This document shows positions 15,587-23,566 of a stretch of DNA of 41,850 nucleotides, piece by piece. Source of the DNA: RUG11462 sp036308645 (GTDB lineage Bacteria; Bacillota; Clostridia; Oscillospirales; Acutalibacteraceae). Position numbers and translations under genes: made by a program. Position 1 is the stretch's first letter. Each line of letters opens with the position of its first letter. Location: the NCBI GenBank assembly GCA_036308645.1, contig JAXJVH010000034.1, positions 1 through 41,850 on the forward strand, written 5' to 3'. The notes under the pieces are model-generated. The model did no database searches, was not told the origin of the DNA, and saw nothing but the letters and a program-made list of their open reading frames with translations.

Positions 15587-15605
15587 TATTTTACAAAGAA
15601 TTAAC

Positions 15606-15634
15606 TTGACATTTGAAGAATAATGGAGTATTAT
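15606..15634 (+). promoter_or_regulatory. Promoter of the HPr-like gene
   Basis: TTGACA (15606-15611) and TATTAT (15629-15634) with a 17-base spacer. Confidence 0.75.
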
Positions 15635-15685
15635 AGACGCAGAAAGAGAAAATCTTTCAAAAATCTAAAAAGGAGGCAAAAATAT

Positions 15686-15937
15686 ATGAGACCCGAATTG
15701 AAATTGTGTCAACTTAATGTTGAAGATTTTATCGAAACAGTTTCGCGCTGTAAGGGTGATGTGTTTCTCGAAACAGACGAAGGCGACATCTTAAATTTAA
15801 AGTCAAGACTGTTATTGTTGTCTGCACTTGGACATATAATTAACGGTGAGATTAAAGAAACAACTGTCAGATGTGAGCTTCCGGAAGATGAATCAAAGAT
15901 ATTCAGATTTGCGCTTTACGGCGAAAAACCCGAATAA
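15686..15937 (+). CDS. HPr-fold protein without the phosphorylatable histidine
   Basis: An 83-residue protein. From about residue 14 it follows HPr: DFIETVSRCKGDVFLETDEG, LNLKSRLLLLSALGHI and then a strand-helix end, matching HPr's KFVQTASKFKSDI, NAKSIMGLMSLGV pattern including the Ser-46 neighbourhood (LKSRLL). The N-terminal GLHARPA loop with His-15 is missing. The start is ATG 15686 with AGGAGG 8 bases upstream; an upstream in-frame extension would read through the promoter and is rejected. It is a single gene with its own promoter and terminator. Role unknown; a PTS phosphocarrier role is unlikely. Confidence 0.7.
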   Translation: MRPELKLCQLNVEDFIETVSRCKGDVFLETDEGDILNLKSRLLLLSALGHIINGEIKETTVRCELPEDESKIFRFALYGEKPE

Positions 15938-16013
15938 TTGAGAAACTGAAAATTAAAATTATTTAATATAATTGACGCAAAAATTAGAAGGATTGTAAAA
16001 AACAACCCTGAAA

Positions 16014-16043
16014 AAAACGGGAACATTTTCGTTCCCGTTTTTG
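16014..16043 (+). terminator. Terminator of the HPr-like gene
   Basis: AAAACGGGAAC and GTTCCCGTTTT form a stem with a 6-base loop, followed by TTGTTTT. Confidence 0.85.
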
Positions 16044-16072
16044 TTTTAAAAAGATTGTTGGTAATCAAATAA

Positions 16073-16103
16073 ACGGCGGTTTGCCTACAAACCGCCCTAC
16101 GAT
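16073..16103 (-). repeat. GTAGGG-type palindromic module, reversed
   Basis: CGGCGGTTTG-CCTA-CAAACCGCCCTAC is the reverse orientation of the 105-135 module. Confidence 0.8.
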
Positions 16104-16133
16104 TGTAGGGAAGATTAATTCGTATATAACCAA

Positions 16134-16166
16134 AAACCGACCTGTTTATTTACAGGTCGGTTTATT
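16134..16166. terminator. Bidirectional hairpin between convergent genes
   Basis: AAACCGACCTGT / ACAGGTCGGTTT is a perfect 12-bp stem with loop TTATTT. It lies 180 bases past the eno stop on the minus strand. The remaining sequence up to 16349 is AT-rich with no gene seen. Confidence 0.65.
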
Positions 16167-16349
16167 TAAAATACTCCATTTTCCTTTAATTAAAAAGGAT
16201 TACATTTTAAAAATTTTTCAGTAATTATTCGAATTTTTAAAGCCTATAAATTATAACACAATATAATATTTATTACAAGATAATAAACGGAAAAAACAAT
16301 ATCTTTGTTAACATTATACAATTAAATATAATAAATTTAAACAGAATAA

Positions 16350-17645
16350 CTAATTGAAATCTGAAAGCAAATTATTAAAAGCGGACATTCCGGCATATTT
16401 GCAGTTACCGTTTAGTTGTTTTTCAATTTCAATCAGTCTGTTATATTTTGCGGTGCGCTCGCTTCGTGAAAGAGAGCCGGTTTTGATTTGCCCCATATTC
16501 AGTGCAACCGCAATATCGGCAATAGTAGTATCCTCGGTTTCGCCCGAACGGTGCGACATAACCGCCGTGTAATTTGCGCGTTTCGCAGTTACAATTGCGT
16601 CTATCGTTTCGCTTAAAGTGCCGATTTGATTGGGTTTTATCAAAATAGAATTTGCCGCGCCTTTGTTAATTCCCGTTTTAAGCCGTTCGGAGTTTGTGAC
16701 AAATAAATCATCTCCGACAAGTTGAACGTTTTTGCCGATTTTTTCGGTCAAAACCGCCGTGTTTTCAAAATCGTTTTCTTCCAAAGCGTCCTCAATTGAA
16801 ATGATAGGATATTTTTCACAAAGTTTAACGTAAAAATTAATCATCTGTTCGGCGGTAAGCGTTGAGCCCTCAAAATGATACAATCCGTCTTCCGAATTAA
16901 AAAATTCGCTTGAAGCGGCGTCGAGCGCAAATAAAATATCGGTTCCCACATTATAACCGGCATTTTTAACGGCGAGTGTTATAAGTCCGAACGCTTCGTC
17001 GGCGCTTTTAATATCCGGTGCAAAACCGCCCTCGTCGCCTACTGCTGTGGATAAATCCTTGCTGTCAAGCACATCTTTCAGCGAATGAAAAACCTCGCTG
17101 CCCATTCTCACACTTTCGGCAAAACTGTCTGCGCCTACGGGCATAATCATAAATTCCTGAAAATCAAGCCCGTTTTTTGCATGAGCGCCGCCGTTTAAAA
17201 TGTTCATCATCGGAGTGGGCAGTAAATAGCAACTCATTCCTCCGATATACTGATAAAGCGGTAAACCGTAAAGGTCCGCCGCCGCATGCGCTACTGCAAG
17301 CGATACTCCCAAAATCGCATTTGCGCCGAGATTTGATTTGTTTTTCGTTCCGTCGACCTCAATCAATACTCGGTCGATTTCCCGCTGGTCGGTAACGCAG
17401 TAATGACCGACCAGAATTTCAGAAATCACGGTTTCAATATTATTAATTGCTTTTAAAACGCCTTTTCCGCCGTATTCCGAGTCGTTATCACGCAGTTCGT
17501 GCGCCTCGTGTTCGCCTGTTGAAGCGCCCGAAGGCACAGCCGCCTCGCCGTAAGCGCCCGAAACGGTCGAAACGCAGACTTTTAAAGTCGGATTTCCTCT
17601 TGAATCAAGAATTTGCAGGGCTTTGATTGAATCAATAATAGGCAT
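16350..17645 (-). CDS. eno: Enolase
   Basis: Glycolytic 2-phosphoglycerate to phosphoenolpyruvate dehydratase. The 431-residue protein shows SRGNPTLKV at the N-terminus, AVPSGASTGEHEA, GGAHAKNGLDFQEFMIMP, VGDEGGFAPDI, the metal ligand EDAL and GDDLFVTN, LIKPNQIGTL and SHRSGETEDT. AAGGAG lies 8 bases before ATG. The start codon is inside a 13-bp inverted repeat (17641-17688). It follows the acyltransferase gene by 58 bases. Confidence 0.98.
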   Translation of the reverse strand: MPIIDSIKALQILDSRGNPTLKVCVSTVSGAYGEAAVPSGASTGEHEAHELRDNDSEYGGKGVLKAINNIETVISEILVGHYCVTDQREIDRVLIEVDGTKNKSNLGANAILGVSLAVAHAAADLYGLPLYQYIGGMSCYLLPTPMMNILNGGAHAKNGLDFQEFMIMPVGADSFAESVRMGSEVFHSLKDVLDSKDLSTAVGDEGGFAPDIKSADEAFGLITLAVKNAGYNVGTDILFALDAASSEFFNSEDGLYHFEGSTLTAEQMINFYVKLCEKYPIISIEDALEENDFENTAVLTEKIGKNVQLVGDDLFVTNSERLKTGINKGAANSILIKPNQIGTLSETIDAIVTAKRANYTAVMSHRSGETEDTTIADIAVALNMGQIKTGSLSRSERTAKYNRLIEIEKQLNGNCKYAGMSAFNNLLSDFN

Positions 17646-17688
17646 AATAGTACAACTCCTTAAAATTAAAAGTTTGTATTATTATGCC
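17641..17688 (-). promoter_or_regulatory. Inverted repeat occluding the eno start codon
   Basis: On the minus strand GGCATAATAATAC (17688-17676) can pair with GTACTATTATGCC (17653-17641) at 12 of 13 positions. The eno ATG lies inside the second arm and AAGGAG lies in the loop. CATAAT in the first arm could also serve as a -10 element. Confidence 0.5.
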
Positions 17689-17703
17689 TTGTTTTTTAGA
17701 AAA

Positions 17704-18804
17704 TTATTCAGTTTTTCGCAGTTTTTTATATGCGTTACCGATAGCGCCGAAAAGCGCTTGGCGAAGTAAATCTATTATTGCACAGCCAAAGAAAACCGCT
17801 AAAATGCCCAAAGTAACCATTACAATATTTTTAAAAATATTGGTGCAGTCAACCTTTGAAAAATTGATTATGCTCCAAATCCATGCTCTTACAAGGTAAA
17901 ATTCCGAAATTGCGTAAACGCCGAGCGTTGTACCGCCTAAAGTATTGATGATTTTGCTTTTAAAATGTAAATCTTTGAAAAACATAAACATAAATACCGC
18001 TACCAAAATTACAAAAGGATTTGTATATATAAATGTGACGGTTTCGCATCCGATTACGCCGTTAAATAGTGTATATATCAGATAATTGGCATATAGGCAG
18101 ATTAGCGTAAATACAAGATATTTTGCTTTCGGTTTTTCGTGCAGTTTGCAATGAAGTGAAATATAACCGCCGATTATATACATAAACATAAAAGAAAACA
18201 CGTTTTTACCTGCCGCAAGGTCGGTGTGCCCGTATAATGTGAAAATCGGTTTTGTAATGTCGATGCTTCCCACAAAAAGCCATATACTCATAATAAATCC
18301 GGTTATTAAAAGCAAAATTCGGTATTGATTTTTTGTGAGTTTTTGCAAAACAATGTTTAAAAACGGAGCAAAAAGCATCAAAAAAATATAATCGGTGATA
18401 AAATACCAAGTTTGCGTAGTAATCGGAAAAAACATTTGCACACAGATGTTAAAACTTGGTTGCGTTATTCCTAAATCCGCTCTTGTATCAGCACCCAAAC
18501 ACAAAGTTATAACGCTTAAAACAACCGAATAAAAGAAAACCGAAAGAAATATTTTTAACACTCGGCTATAGGATTTTTTTAAATCAAAACTGCTCTTTAC
18601 CGTAAAAAATCCGCTTATGATTATAAAAATATTAACCGCCGAGCGAAAGAAAATTTTTAAAAACAAAGCACCCGAGGCTACAATTCCGCCTGCTTGCTGA
18701 GATGCGGTGAAAAAACCGCCGTAAAGCCATAAATGAACTCCTATAACCATAAGCATTGAAATTATGCGAAGAAGTTCAACTCCCGAATCTCGCTCTTTTT
18801 TCAT
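17704..18804 (-). CDS. Acyltransferase-3 family membrane protein
   Basis: A 366-residue integral membrane protein with about ten hydrophobic segments, of the acyltransferase-3 (OafA/YrhL/WecH-like) family. The N-terminal signature GVELLRIISMLMVIGVHLW contains the conserved Arg and His. The family O-acylates sugars or other envelope molecules. The acceptor is unknown. It may be co-transcribed with eno downstream. Confidence 0.85.
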   Translation of the reverse strand: MKKERDSGVELLRIISMLMVIGVHLWLYGGFFTASQQAGGIVASGALFLKIFFRSAVNIFIIISGFFTVKSSFDLKKSYSRVLKIFLSVFFYSVVLSVITLCLGADTRADLGITQPSFNICVQMFFPITTQTWYFITDYIFLMLFAPFLNIVLQKLTKNQYRILLLITGFIMSIWLFVGSIDITKPIFTLYGHTDLAAGKNVFSFMFMYIIGGYISLHCKLHEKPKAKYLVFTLICLYANYLIYTLFNGVIGCETVTFIYTNPFVILVAVFMFMFFKDLHFKSKIINTLGGTTLGVYAISEFYLVRAWIWSIINFSKVDCTNIFKNIVMVTLGILAVFFGCAIIDLLRQALFGAIGNAYKKLRKTE

Positions 18805-18916
18805 TTTTACACTCTTTCCCCTTTTATTTATAATAAATTACCTAAATCAGTATAACAAACAAATAGCCGAAAATCAATTCCCTTATTTGTGTTGCAGGAA
18901 AACTTATTTGATTTTG

Positions 18917-19131
18917 TAGGGCACGACGACCTAGGCGTGCCGTTTTATCCATAACAAAAACCTTATATATAATCATAGGGCGGTTTGTAGGCAAACCGCC
19001 GTTTGCTGAAAATACAAAAAGCGGCGGGAGCAAGCCTCCGCCCTACAAAATAAGGTTCTATTCCTGATGTTTAGGTTTCAATACTTATCGCCTCCCTCGT
19101 CAGAGGGAGCCAATCTACACCCCAACTTTTG
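18917..19131. repeat. Repeat cluster: palindromic modules plus 40-bp repeat
   Basis: The cluster contains GTAGGGCACGACGACCTAGG...CGTGCCG (18917-18945), TAGGGCGGTTTGTAGGCAAA..CGCC (18976-19005), GGCGGGAGCAAGCCTCCGCC (19022-19041, reversed) and the exact 40-bp repeat (19092-19131). The minus-strand open frame across it is repeat-derived and not called. Confidence 0.8.
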
Positions 19132-19163
19132 CAAAAGAACCCAAGTATTTAAGGGTTTGCGAA

Positions 19164-19195
19164 AAAAGACGTTGTCAAACCTAACAACGTCTTTT
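19164..19195 (-). terminator. Terminator of the 81-residue membrane protein gene
   Basis: AAAAGACGTTGT / ACAACGTCTTTT, a perfect 12-bp stem with an 8-base loop. On the minus strand it continues into a T-run. It lies about 345 bases past the stop codon at 19540. Confidence 0.85.
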
Positions 19196-19282
19196 ATACT
19201 TATTTAGTTTTTTTAGAATTACCTTTCTTTTTTTAAATAACAGTATTAAATAAATTACTTAAAAATTAACTATAAAACAGAT

Positions 19283-19478
19283 TTAAAAGTACATTGGAAT
19301 TAACTTCCCTTTTAAAAAATTTCAGTATATCATTTAAAACTTATTATCTCATTGGACTAATTTCCTTTTCAAATTTAATATTCTTATGAATAAAAAATTA
19401 CTTATCTCATTGGTTTAATCCTCAAAAATTACATTTTAATAATTCTAATTGCCTTAAAATTAATATTTAACTGTTCAT
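19283..19478 (-). repeat. Array of minimal ORFs with 58-nt tandem periodicity
   Basis: On the minus strand, purine-rich SD-like runs precede AUG codons that close almost at once: ATGAACAGTTAA (19478-19467), ATGAGATAA (19410-19402), ATGAGATAA (19352-19344) and ATGTACTTTTAA (19294-19283). The last three AUGs are exactly 58 bases apart and share AAAAGGRA..TTARTYCCAATG. The array lies between the 81-residue gene and its terminator, so it is in that mRNA's 3' region. Whether the units are translated is unknown. Confidence 0.6.
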
Positions 19479-19539
19479 CACAATCCCATCCTTTTTTATG
19501 TTAAGGCGAATGAGGTTTAGTTAACAGTCGTTATCAAAA

Positions 19540-19785
19540 TTAAGCCTCTTCAGTATTTTCAGGCTCTTCCGGTGCTTCGGATTCATCATTCTCATCAAGC
19601 TGAGCAGCTTCGAGTTCTTCATCAATATCTGAATCTTCATCAAAATAATAATCCATAAACTCTTCGGTTTTTCTTTTCTCGAAATATTTTAACACTCCGT
19701 ATACCGCACCTGCAACTGCTGCTACAGCGGTTACAAAACCGACTATTAACAATAAACTTTTAGTGACGCTTTCTTTCTCGTTCAT
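19540..19785 (-). CDS. Small single-pass membrane protein with acidic tail
   Basis: An 81-residue protein not recognised as a named family. It has a short N-terminus, one TM helix (about 9-32, SLLLIVGFVTAVAAVAGAVYG), a basic stretch (KYFEKRKTEEF) and a strongly acidic, Glu/Asp-rich C-terminus that ends PEEPENTEEA. ATG 19785 is chosen over TTG 19794 because AGGAG is 9 bases upstream. It has a perfect consensus promoter, its own terminator and an unusually long 3' region. High expression is inferred. Confidence 0.85.
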   Translation of the reverse strand: MNEKESVTKSLLLIVGFVTAVAAVAGAVYGVLKYFEKRKTEEFMDYYFDEDSDIDEELEAAQLDENDESEAPEEPENTEEA

Positions 19786-19818
19786 TGGTATCAACTCCTA
19801 TTCCTTTAGGTCATCTTT

Positions 19819-19847
19819 ATTATAACCCATATTTTATTAAATGTCAA
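19819..19847 (-). promoter_or_regulatory. Consensus promoter of the 81-residue gene
   Basis: On the minus strand TTGACA (19847-19842) and TATAAT (19824-19819) with a 17-base spacer: perfect consensus at both boxes. Confidence 0.9.
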
Positions 19848-19890
19848 CAAAAAATCCAAAAATATTTTTGAATTTTTTGTTATTTTATTA

Positions 19891-20784
19891 TTAATTGTGT
19901 TTTTTAATCTTTTTCCTTTTTGAAAAAACAGACTTAATAATCAGTATAACGGATAAATCGTGTTCATACAGCCATCGGTTGACAACTGCGCCGAACAGCA
20001 GGAATATCATACAAAACCATAGCCAAAGCATTAAAAATATTACCGCCGTAAGCGAGCCGTAAATATAAGACATATTGCTGATATTTGCAATATAAAGCGA
20101 ATAAAAATATGAAAAGAGAAGCCACGTCCCTGCCGCTAAAGCCGCACCCACAAACTGTCGGTGAAAACTGATTTTACTTCTGCCTAAATATTTATAACCG
20201 CCCATAAATACAAGAGTCAGAAAAACATATAAAATCAGATAACGTGAATTTAAAATAATATTAATCAGCGACTCAAGCGAGGGTATATATTTCACAATAA
20301 TCTGCGCTAAATACTTTCCGAAAAGCAGCGCCGCCGCCGAAGCGACAAGGCTTATCATAAACAAAGCCGTATAAATAAGCGACCATATTGTTGATAAAAT
20401 TATACCTCGACTGTCTTGTGAATCAAAAACTATTTTAAGCCCTGCGGAGATTGCACGTACGCCGCGAGAGGCAGACCACACTAAAAAAACCGAAGTAACC
20501 GATATAAGCGGAACGTTTACATCATAAAAATCCTCAACTATGCGGTATGCCATTTCTCTTATCTGAACAGGAAAAAGCGTATCAATCATTCCTTTGAGGT
20601 CGGCAGGTTGAAACGGAAGCAGCGCCTGAATTACGTTCAAAACGAGCATTAAAAAAGGCACTGCCGAAATTATAACAAACAAAGTGGCCTGAGAAGCATA
20701 GGCGAACACGTGCGTTTTATAGATTTTATCGGCAAAAGTCGTAACATACTTGACCGTGTTATCAAATATTTTCCGAACTTTCAT
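19891..20784 (-). CDS. YihY/BrkB-family inner membrane protein
   Basis: A 297-residue protein with six predicted TM helices. The family-typical parts are YASQATLFVIISAVPFLML near the N-terminus, TSVFLVWSASRGVRAISAGL in the middle and YGSLTAVIFLMLWLWFCMI near the end. The family was once annotated as RNase BN, which is not supported; function is unknown. It lies 23 bases after rex and is probably co-transcribed with it. Confidence 0.9.
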   Translation of the reverse strand: MKVRKIFDNTVKYVTTFADKIYKTHVFAYASQATLFVIISAVPFLMLVLNVIQALLPFQPADLKGMIDTLFPVQIREMAYRIVEDFYDVNVPLISVTSVFLVWSASRGVRAISAGLKIVFDSQDSRGIILSTIWSLIYTALFMISLVASAAALLFGKYLAQIIVKYIPSLESLINIILNSRYLILYVFLTLVFMGGYKYLGRSKISFHRQFVGAALAAGTWLLFSYFYSLYIANISNMSYIYGSLTAVIFLMLWLWFCMIFLLFGAVVNRWLYEHDLSVILIIKSVFSKRKKIKKHN

Positions 20785-20807
20785 CTAAGAACACGCCTCT
20801 CTTAAAT

Positions 20808-21458
20808 TTATTTATTTTCCTGCTCGATTTCCTTTTGTCTGACTTTATAGCAAAAAGTCATAAGCGAATCGCTCAAATGAACGTTTTCAACCGGAATATC
20901 AGGGAATTTCAAATTAAAATCATAATGTGAAAAATTCCAAAATCCCGAAATGCCGAGTTTAAGCAGTTGTTTTACAACCGTTTCCGCTTCGGTTTCGGGA
21001 ATACATAAAACCGCAACTTTAGGCTTATGCTCTCTGCAAAAATCATCAAGACCGCTGATATTGCGAACCGGCATACCGTTTATCATCTGTCCCGTCATCG
21101 ACTCTTTTTTATCAAAAATGCCGATAAGACTGAATCCTCTTTTTTCAAAAGCCATGTGCGTAGCAATGGCTCTGCCTAAATTACCTGCACCGATAATAAT
21201 TGCGCCGAAATGACGGTTTAGTCCTAAAATTTCGCCGATTTCATTGTAAAGTTCGGGAACATTGTAGCCGTAACCTTGTTGACCGAAACCGCCGAAACAG
21301 TTTAAATCCTGTCTTATCTGCGAGGCGGTAAGCCCCATTTTTGTGGCGAGAGCGCTTGAAGAAATGCGCTGAACATTATTCTTCTGAAGCTCGCCTAAAA
21401 AGCGGTAGTATCTCGGCAGACGCTTTATAACCGAATTTGAAATTTTATAGTTAGCCAT
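20808..21458 (-). CDS. rex: Redox-sensing transcriptional repressor Rex
   Basis: NADH/NAD+ sensor that represses fermentation and other reductive genes when the NADH/NAD+ ratio is low. The 216 residues comprise a winged helix (VIKRLPRYYRFLGEL, TASQIRQDLNCFGGFGQQGYGY) and a Rossmann domain with GAGNLGRAIA (about 92-101) and a domain-swapping C-terminal helix. It sits 50 bases after acnA. I found no TTGTTAAN4TTAACAA-type Rex box upstream of acnA, rex or pflB. Confidence 0.97.
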   Translation of the reverse strand: MANYKISNSVIKRLPRYYRFLGELQKNNVQRISSSALATKMGLTASQIRQDLNCFGGFGQQGYGYNVPELYNEIGEILGLNRHFGAIIIGAGNLGRAIATHMAFEKRGFSLIGIFDKKESMTGQMINGMPVRNISGLDDFCREHKPKVAVLCIPETEAETVVKQLLKLGISGFWNFSHYDFNLKFPDIPVENVHLSDSLMTFCYKVRQKEIEQENK

Positions 21459-21508
21459 TCTTTCATTTTCTCCGTCTGTTTAGTCGTTTTTGTAAGAAAA
21501 AACAGTTT

Positions 21509-23443
21509 TTATGCGTTTTCTTTTGTGTAATTCAAAAGTCCGCCTGCAAGCAACATATCTCTCTGACGTTTTGAGAAATCAAGATTTACTTCAAAACCGT
21601 CGCCTTTTGTAACATTCTTAACAGTATAAGTTTTATCGCCGTTACGGATTGCGTCTGCAATACCTTCAAATGATAAATCATCATCTTTTGATACTTTGTC
21701 GTAATCTGCCTCATTTACGAAAGTCATAGGAATAATGCCTGCGTTTATAAGGTTTGCAACGTGAATACGAGCAAATGATTTTGTAATAACAGCCTTTATT
21801 CCGAGATAAAGCGGTACGAGCGCGGCATGCTCACGAGATGAGCCTTGACCGTAGTTTGCGCCGCCGATAATTACGCCGTTGCCTGCTTTTTTGCAGTTTT
21901 CGGCAAAATTCTCATCACACTGTTTAAAGCAGAACTGTGAAAGATAAGGAATATTTGAACGGTAAGGTAAAATTTTAGCGCCTGCGGGCATAATATGGTC
22001 GGTTGTGATGTTATCTTCAACTTTAAGAACGGTTTTAGCCGAAATATCATTTTCCATAGCGGTTGTAACAGGGAAAGGTTTGATATTCGGACCGCGCAGA
22101 ATTTCAACGCTGTCGGCCTCTTCTTCCGAAGCCGGCGGAACAATAAGGTTATCGCAAATAAGAAATTCTTTCGGCATTTCGATTTCTTTGTAATCGCCGA
22201 GAGTTGTCGGGTCGGTCAAAACGCCTGTAAGCGCCGAAGCCGCCGCAGTTTCAGGCGAAACAAGATAAATCTGACCGTCGGCAGTACCTGAACGTCCTTC
22301 AAAGTTACGGTTGAACGTACGAAGCGAGATACCTTTTGAATTAGGCGACTGCCCCATACCGATACAAGGACCGCAAGCACATTCGAGAATACGGCAACCT
22401 GCTGAAATAAGGTCTGCAAGAGCGCCGCATTCAGCAAGCATTGTAAACACCTGTTTTGAACCCGGAGCAATACCTACCGAAACATCAGGGTGAACGGTTT
22501 TGCCTTTTAAAATGCTTGCAACACGAAGTAAATCACGAAGCGATGAGTTTGTGCAAGAGCCGATAAGCACCTGGTCAACTTTAATTTTGCCGATTTCTTC
22601 AACCGATTTAACATTATCGGGCATGTGCGGCATAGCGGCGGCAGGTTTAAGCGCCGATAAATCAATATCAATTACTTCATCATAAACTGCGTCGCTGTCA
22701 GCGAAAACAGGAGTATAATCGTCTTCTCTGCCCTGCGCTTTTAAAAATTCACGAGTTACCTCGTCGGCAGGGAAAACAGAGGTCGAAGCGCCGAGTTCTG
22801 CGCCCATATTTGTAATGGTGGCACGTTCGGGAACGGTAAGAGTTTTAACACCCTCTCCGCCGTACTCAATAATTTTTCCTACGCCGCCTTTAACCGACAT
22901 AATGCGAAGAACCTCTAAAATTACGTCTTTTGCCGAAACGTAAGGCGATAATTTTCCCGTAAGATTAATTCTTGTCATTTTAGGCATAGTAATATGGTAC
23001 TCACCGCCGCCCATTGCAACGGCAACGTCAAGACCGCCTGCGCCGAAAGCAAGCATACCGATACCGCCGCCTGTAGGCGTGTGACTGTCGGAGCCGATTA
23101 AGGTTTTGCCGGGAATACCGAATCTTTCAAGGTGTACCTGATGGCAGATACCGTTGCCGGGACGTGAAAAATAAATGCCGTGTTTTTTAGCGATTGAGCC
23201 GATAAAACGGTGGTCGTCCATATTTTCAAAGCCTGTTTGAAGTGTGTTGTGGTCGATATATGCAACCGAACGCTCGGTTTTAACACGTTTTACACCCATA
23301 GCCTCAAATTCAAGATAAGCCATTGTGCCTGTAGCGTCCTGAGTCAAGGTCTGGTCGATACGAATACCTATATCTTCGCCTTTTTTCATCTCGCCGCATA
23401 CTAAATGCGCTTCTATAATTTTTTCTGCAATTGTCTTACCCAT
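21509..23443 (-). CDS. acnA: Aconitate hydratase
   Basis: [4Fe-4S] enzyme that converts citrate to isocitrate. The 644-residue length matches the short, mitochondrial-like anaerobe form. Motifs are GSDSHTPTGGGIGMLAFGAGG, the cluster cysteines in IGSCTNSS and CACGPCIGMG, and the swivel domain with GANYGQGSSREHAAL. GGAGG is 8 bases before ATG. It is first in an apparent acnA-rex-yihY operon. No citrate synthase or isocitrate dehydrogenase gene is in the window. Confidence 0.96.
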   Translation of the reverse strand: MGKTIAEKIIEAHLVCGEMKKGEDIGIRIDQTLTQDATGTMAYLEFEAMGVKRVKTERSVAYIDHNTLQTGFENMDDHRFIGSIAKKHGIYFSRPGNGICHQVHLERFGIPGKTLIGSDSHTPTGGGIGMLAFGAGGLDVAVAMGGGEYHITMPKMTRINLTGKLSPYVSAKDVILEVLRIMSVKGGVGKIIEYGGEGVKTLTVPERATITNMGAELGASTSVFPADEVTREFLKAQGREDDYTPVFADSDAVYDEVIDIDLSALKPAAAMPHMPDNVKSVEEIGKIKVDQVLIGSCTNSSLRDLLRVASILKGKTVHPDVSVGIAPGSKQVFTMLAECGALADLISAGCRILECACGPCIGMGQSPNSKGISLRTFNRNFEGRSGTADGQIYLVSPETAAASALTGVLTDPTTLGDYKEIEMPKEFLICDNLIVPPASEEEADSVEILRGPNIKPFPVTTAMENDISAKTVLKVEDNITTDHIMPAGAKILPYRSNIPYLSQFCFKQCDENFAENCKKAGNGVIIGGANYGQGSSREHAALVPLYLGIKAVITKSFARIHVANLINAGIIPMTFVNEADYDKVSKDDDLSFEGIADAIRNGDKTYTVKNVTKGDGFEVNLDFSKRQRDMLLAGGLLNYTKENA

Positions 23444-23478
23444 TTGTTTTTACCTCCGAAAAAATTTAATTACTATTT

Positions 23479-23507
23479 ATTTTAACATATATTTTATAAA
23501 AAGTCTA
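23479..23507 (-). promoter_or_regulatory. acnA promoter
   Basis: On the minus strand TAGACT (23507-23502) and TAAAAT (23484-23479), spacer 17. Confidence 0.5.
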
Positions 23508-23516
23508 TTGAAAACA

Positions 23517-23545
23517 TTGAAAAATCTTTAAAAAGATGTTATTAT
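23517..23545 (+). promoter_or_regulatory. tmcAL promoter
   Basis: TTGAAA (23517-23522) and TATTAT (23540-23545), spacer 17, just before GAGGAG and the TTG start. Confidence 0.6.
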
Positions 23546-23566
23546 TGATAATGAGGAGTGTTATTT

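Noticed and set aside
18842..19033. A 63-codon minus-strand open frame
   Set aside because: It is built mostly from the palindromic repeat modules.
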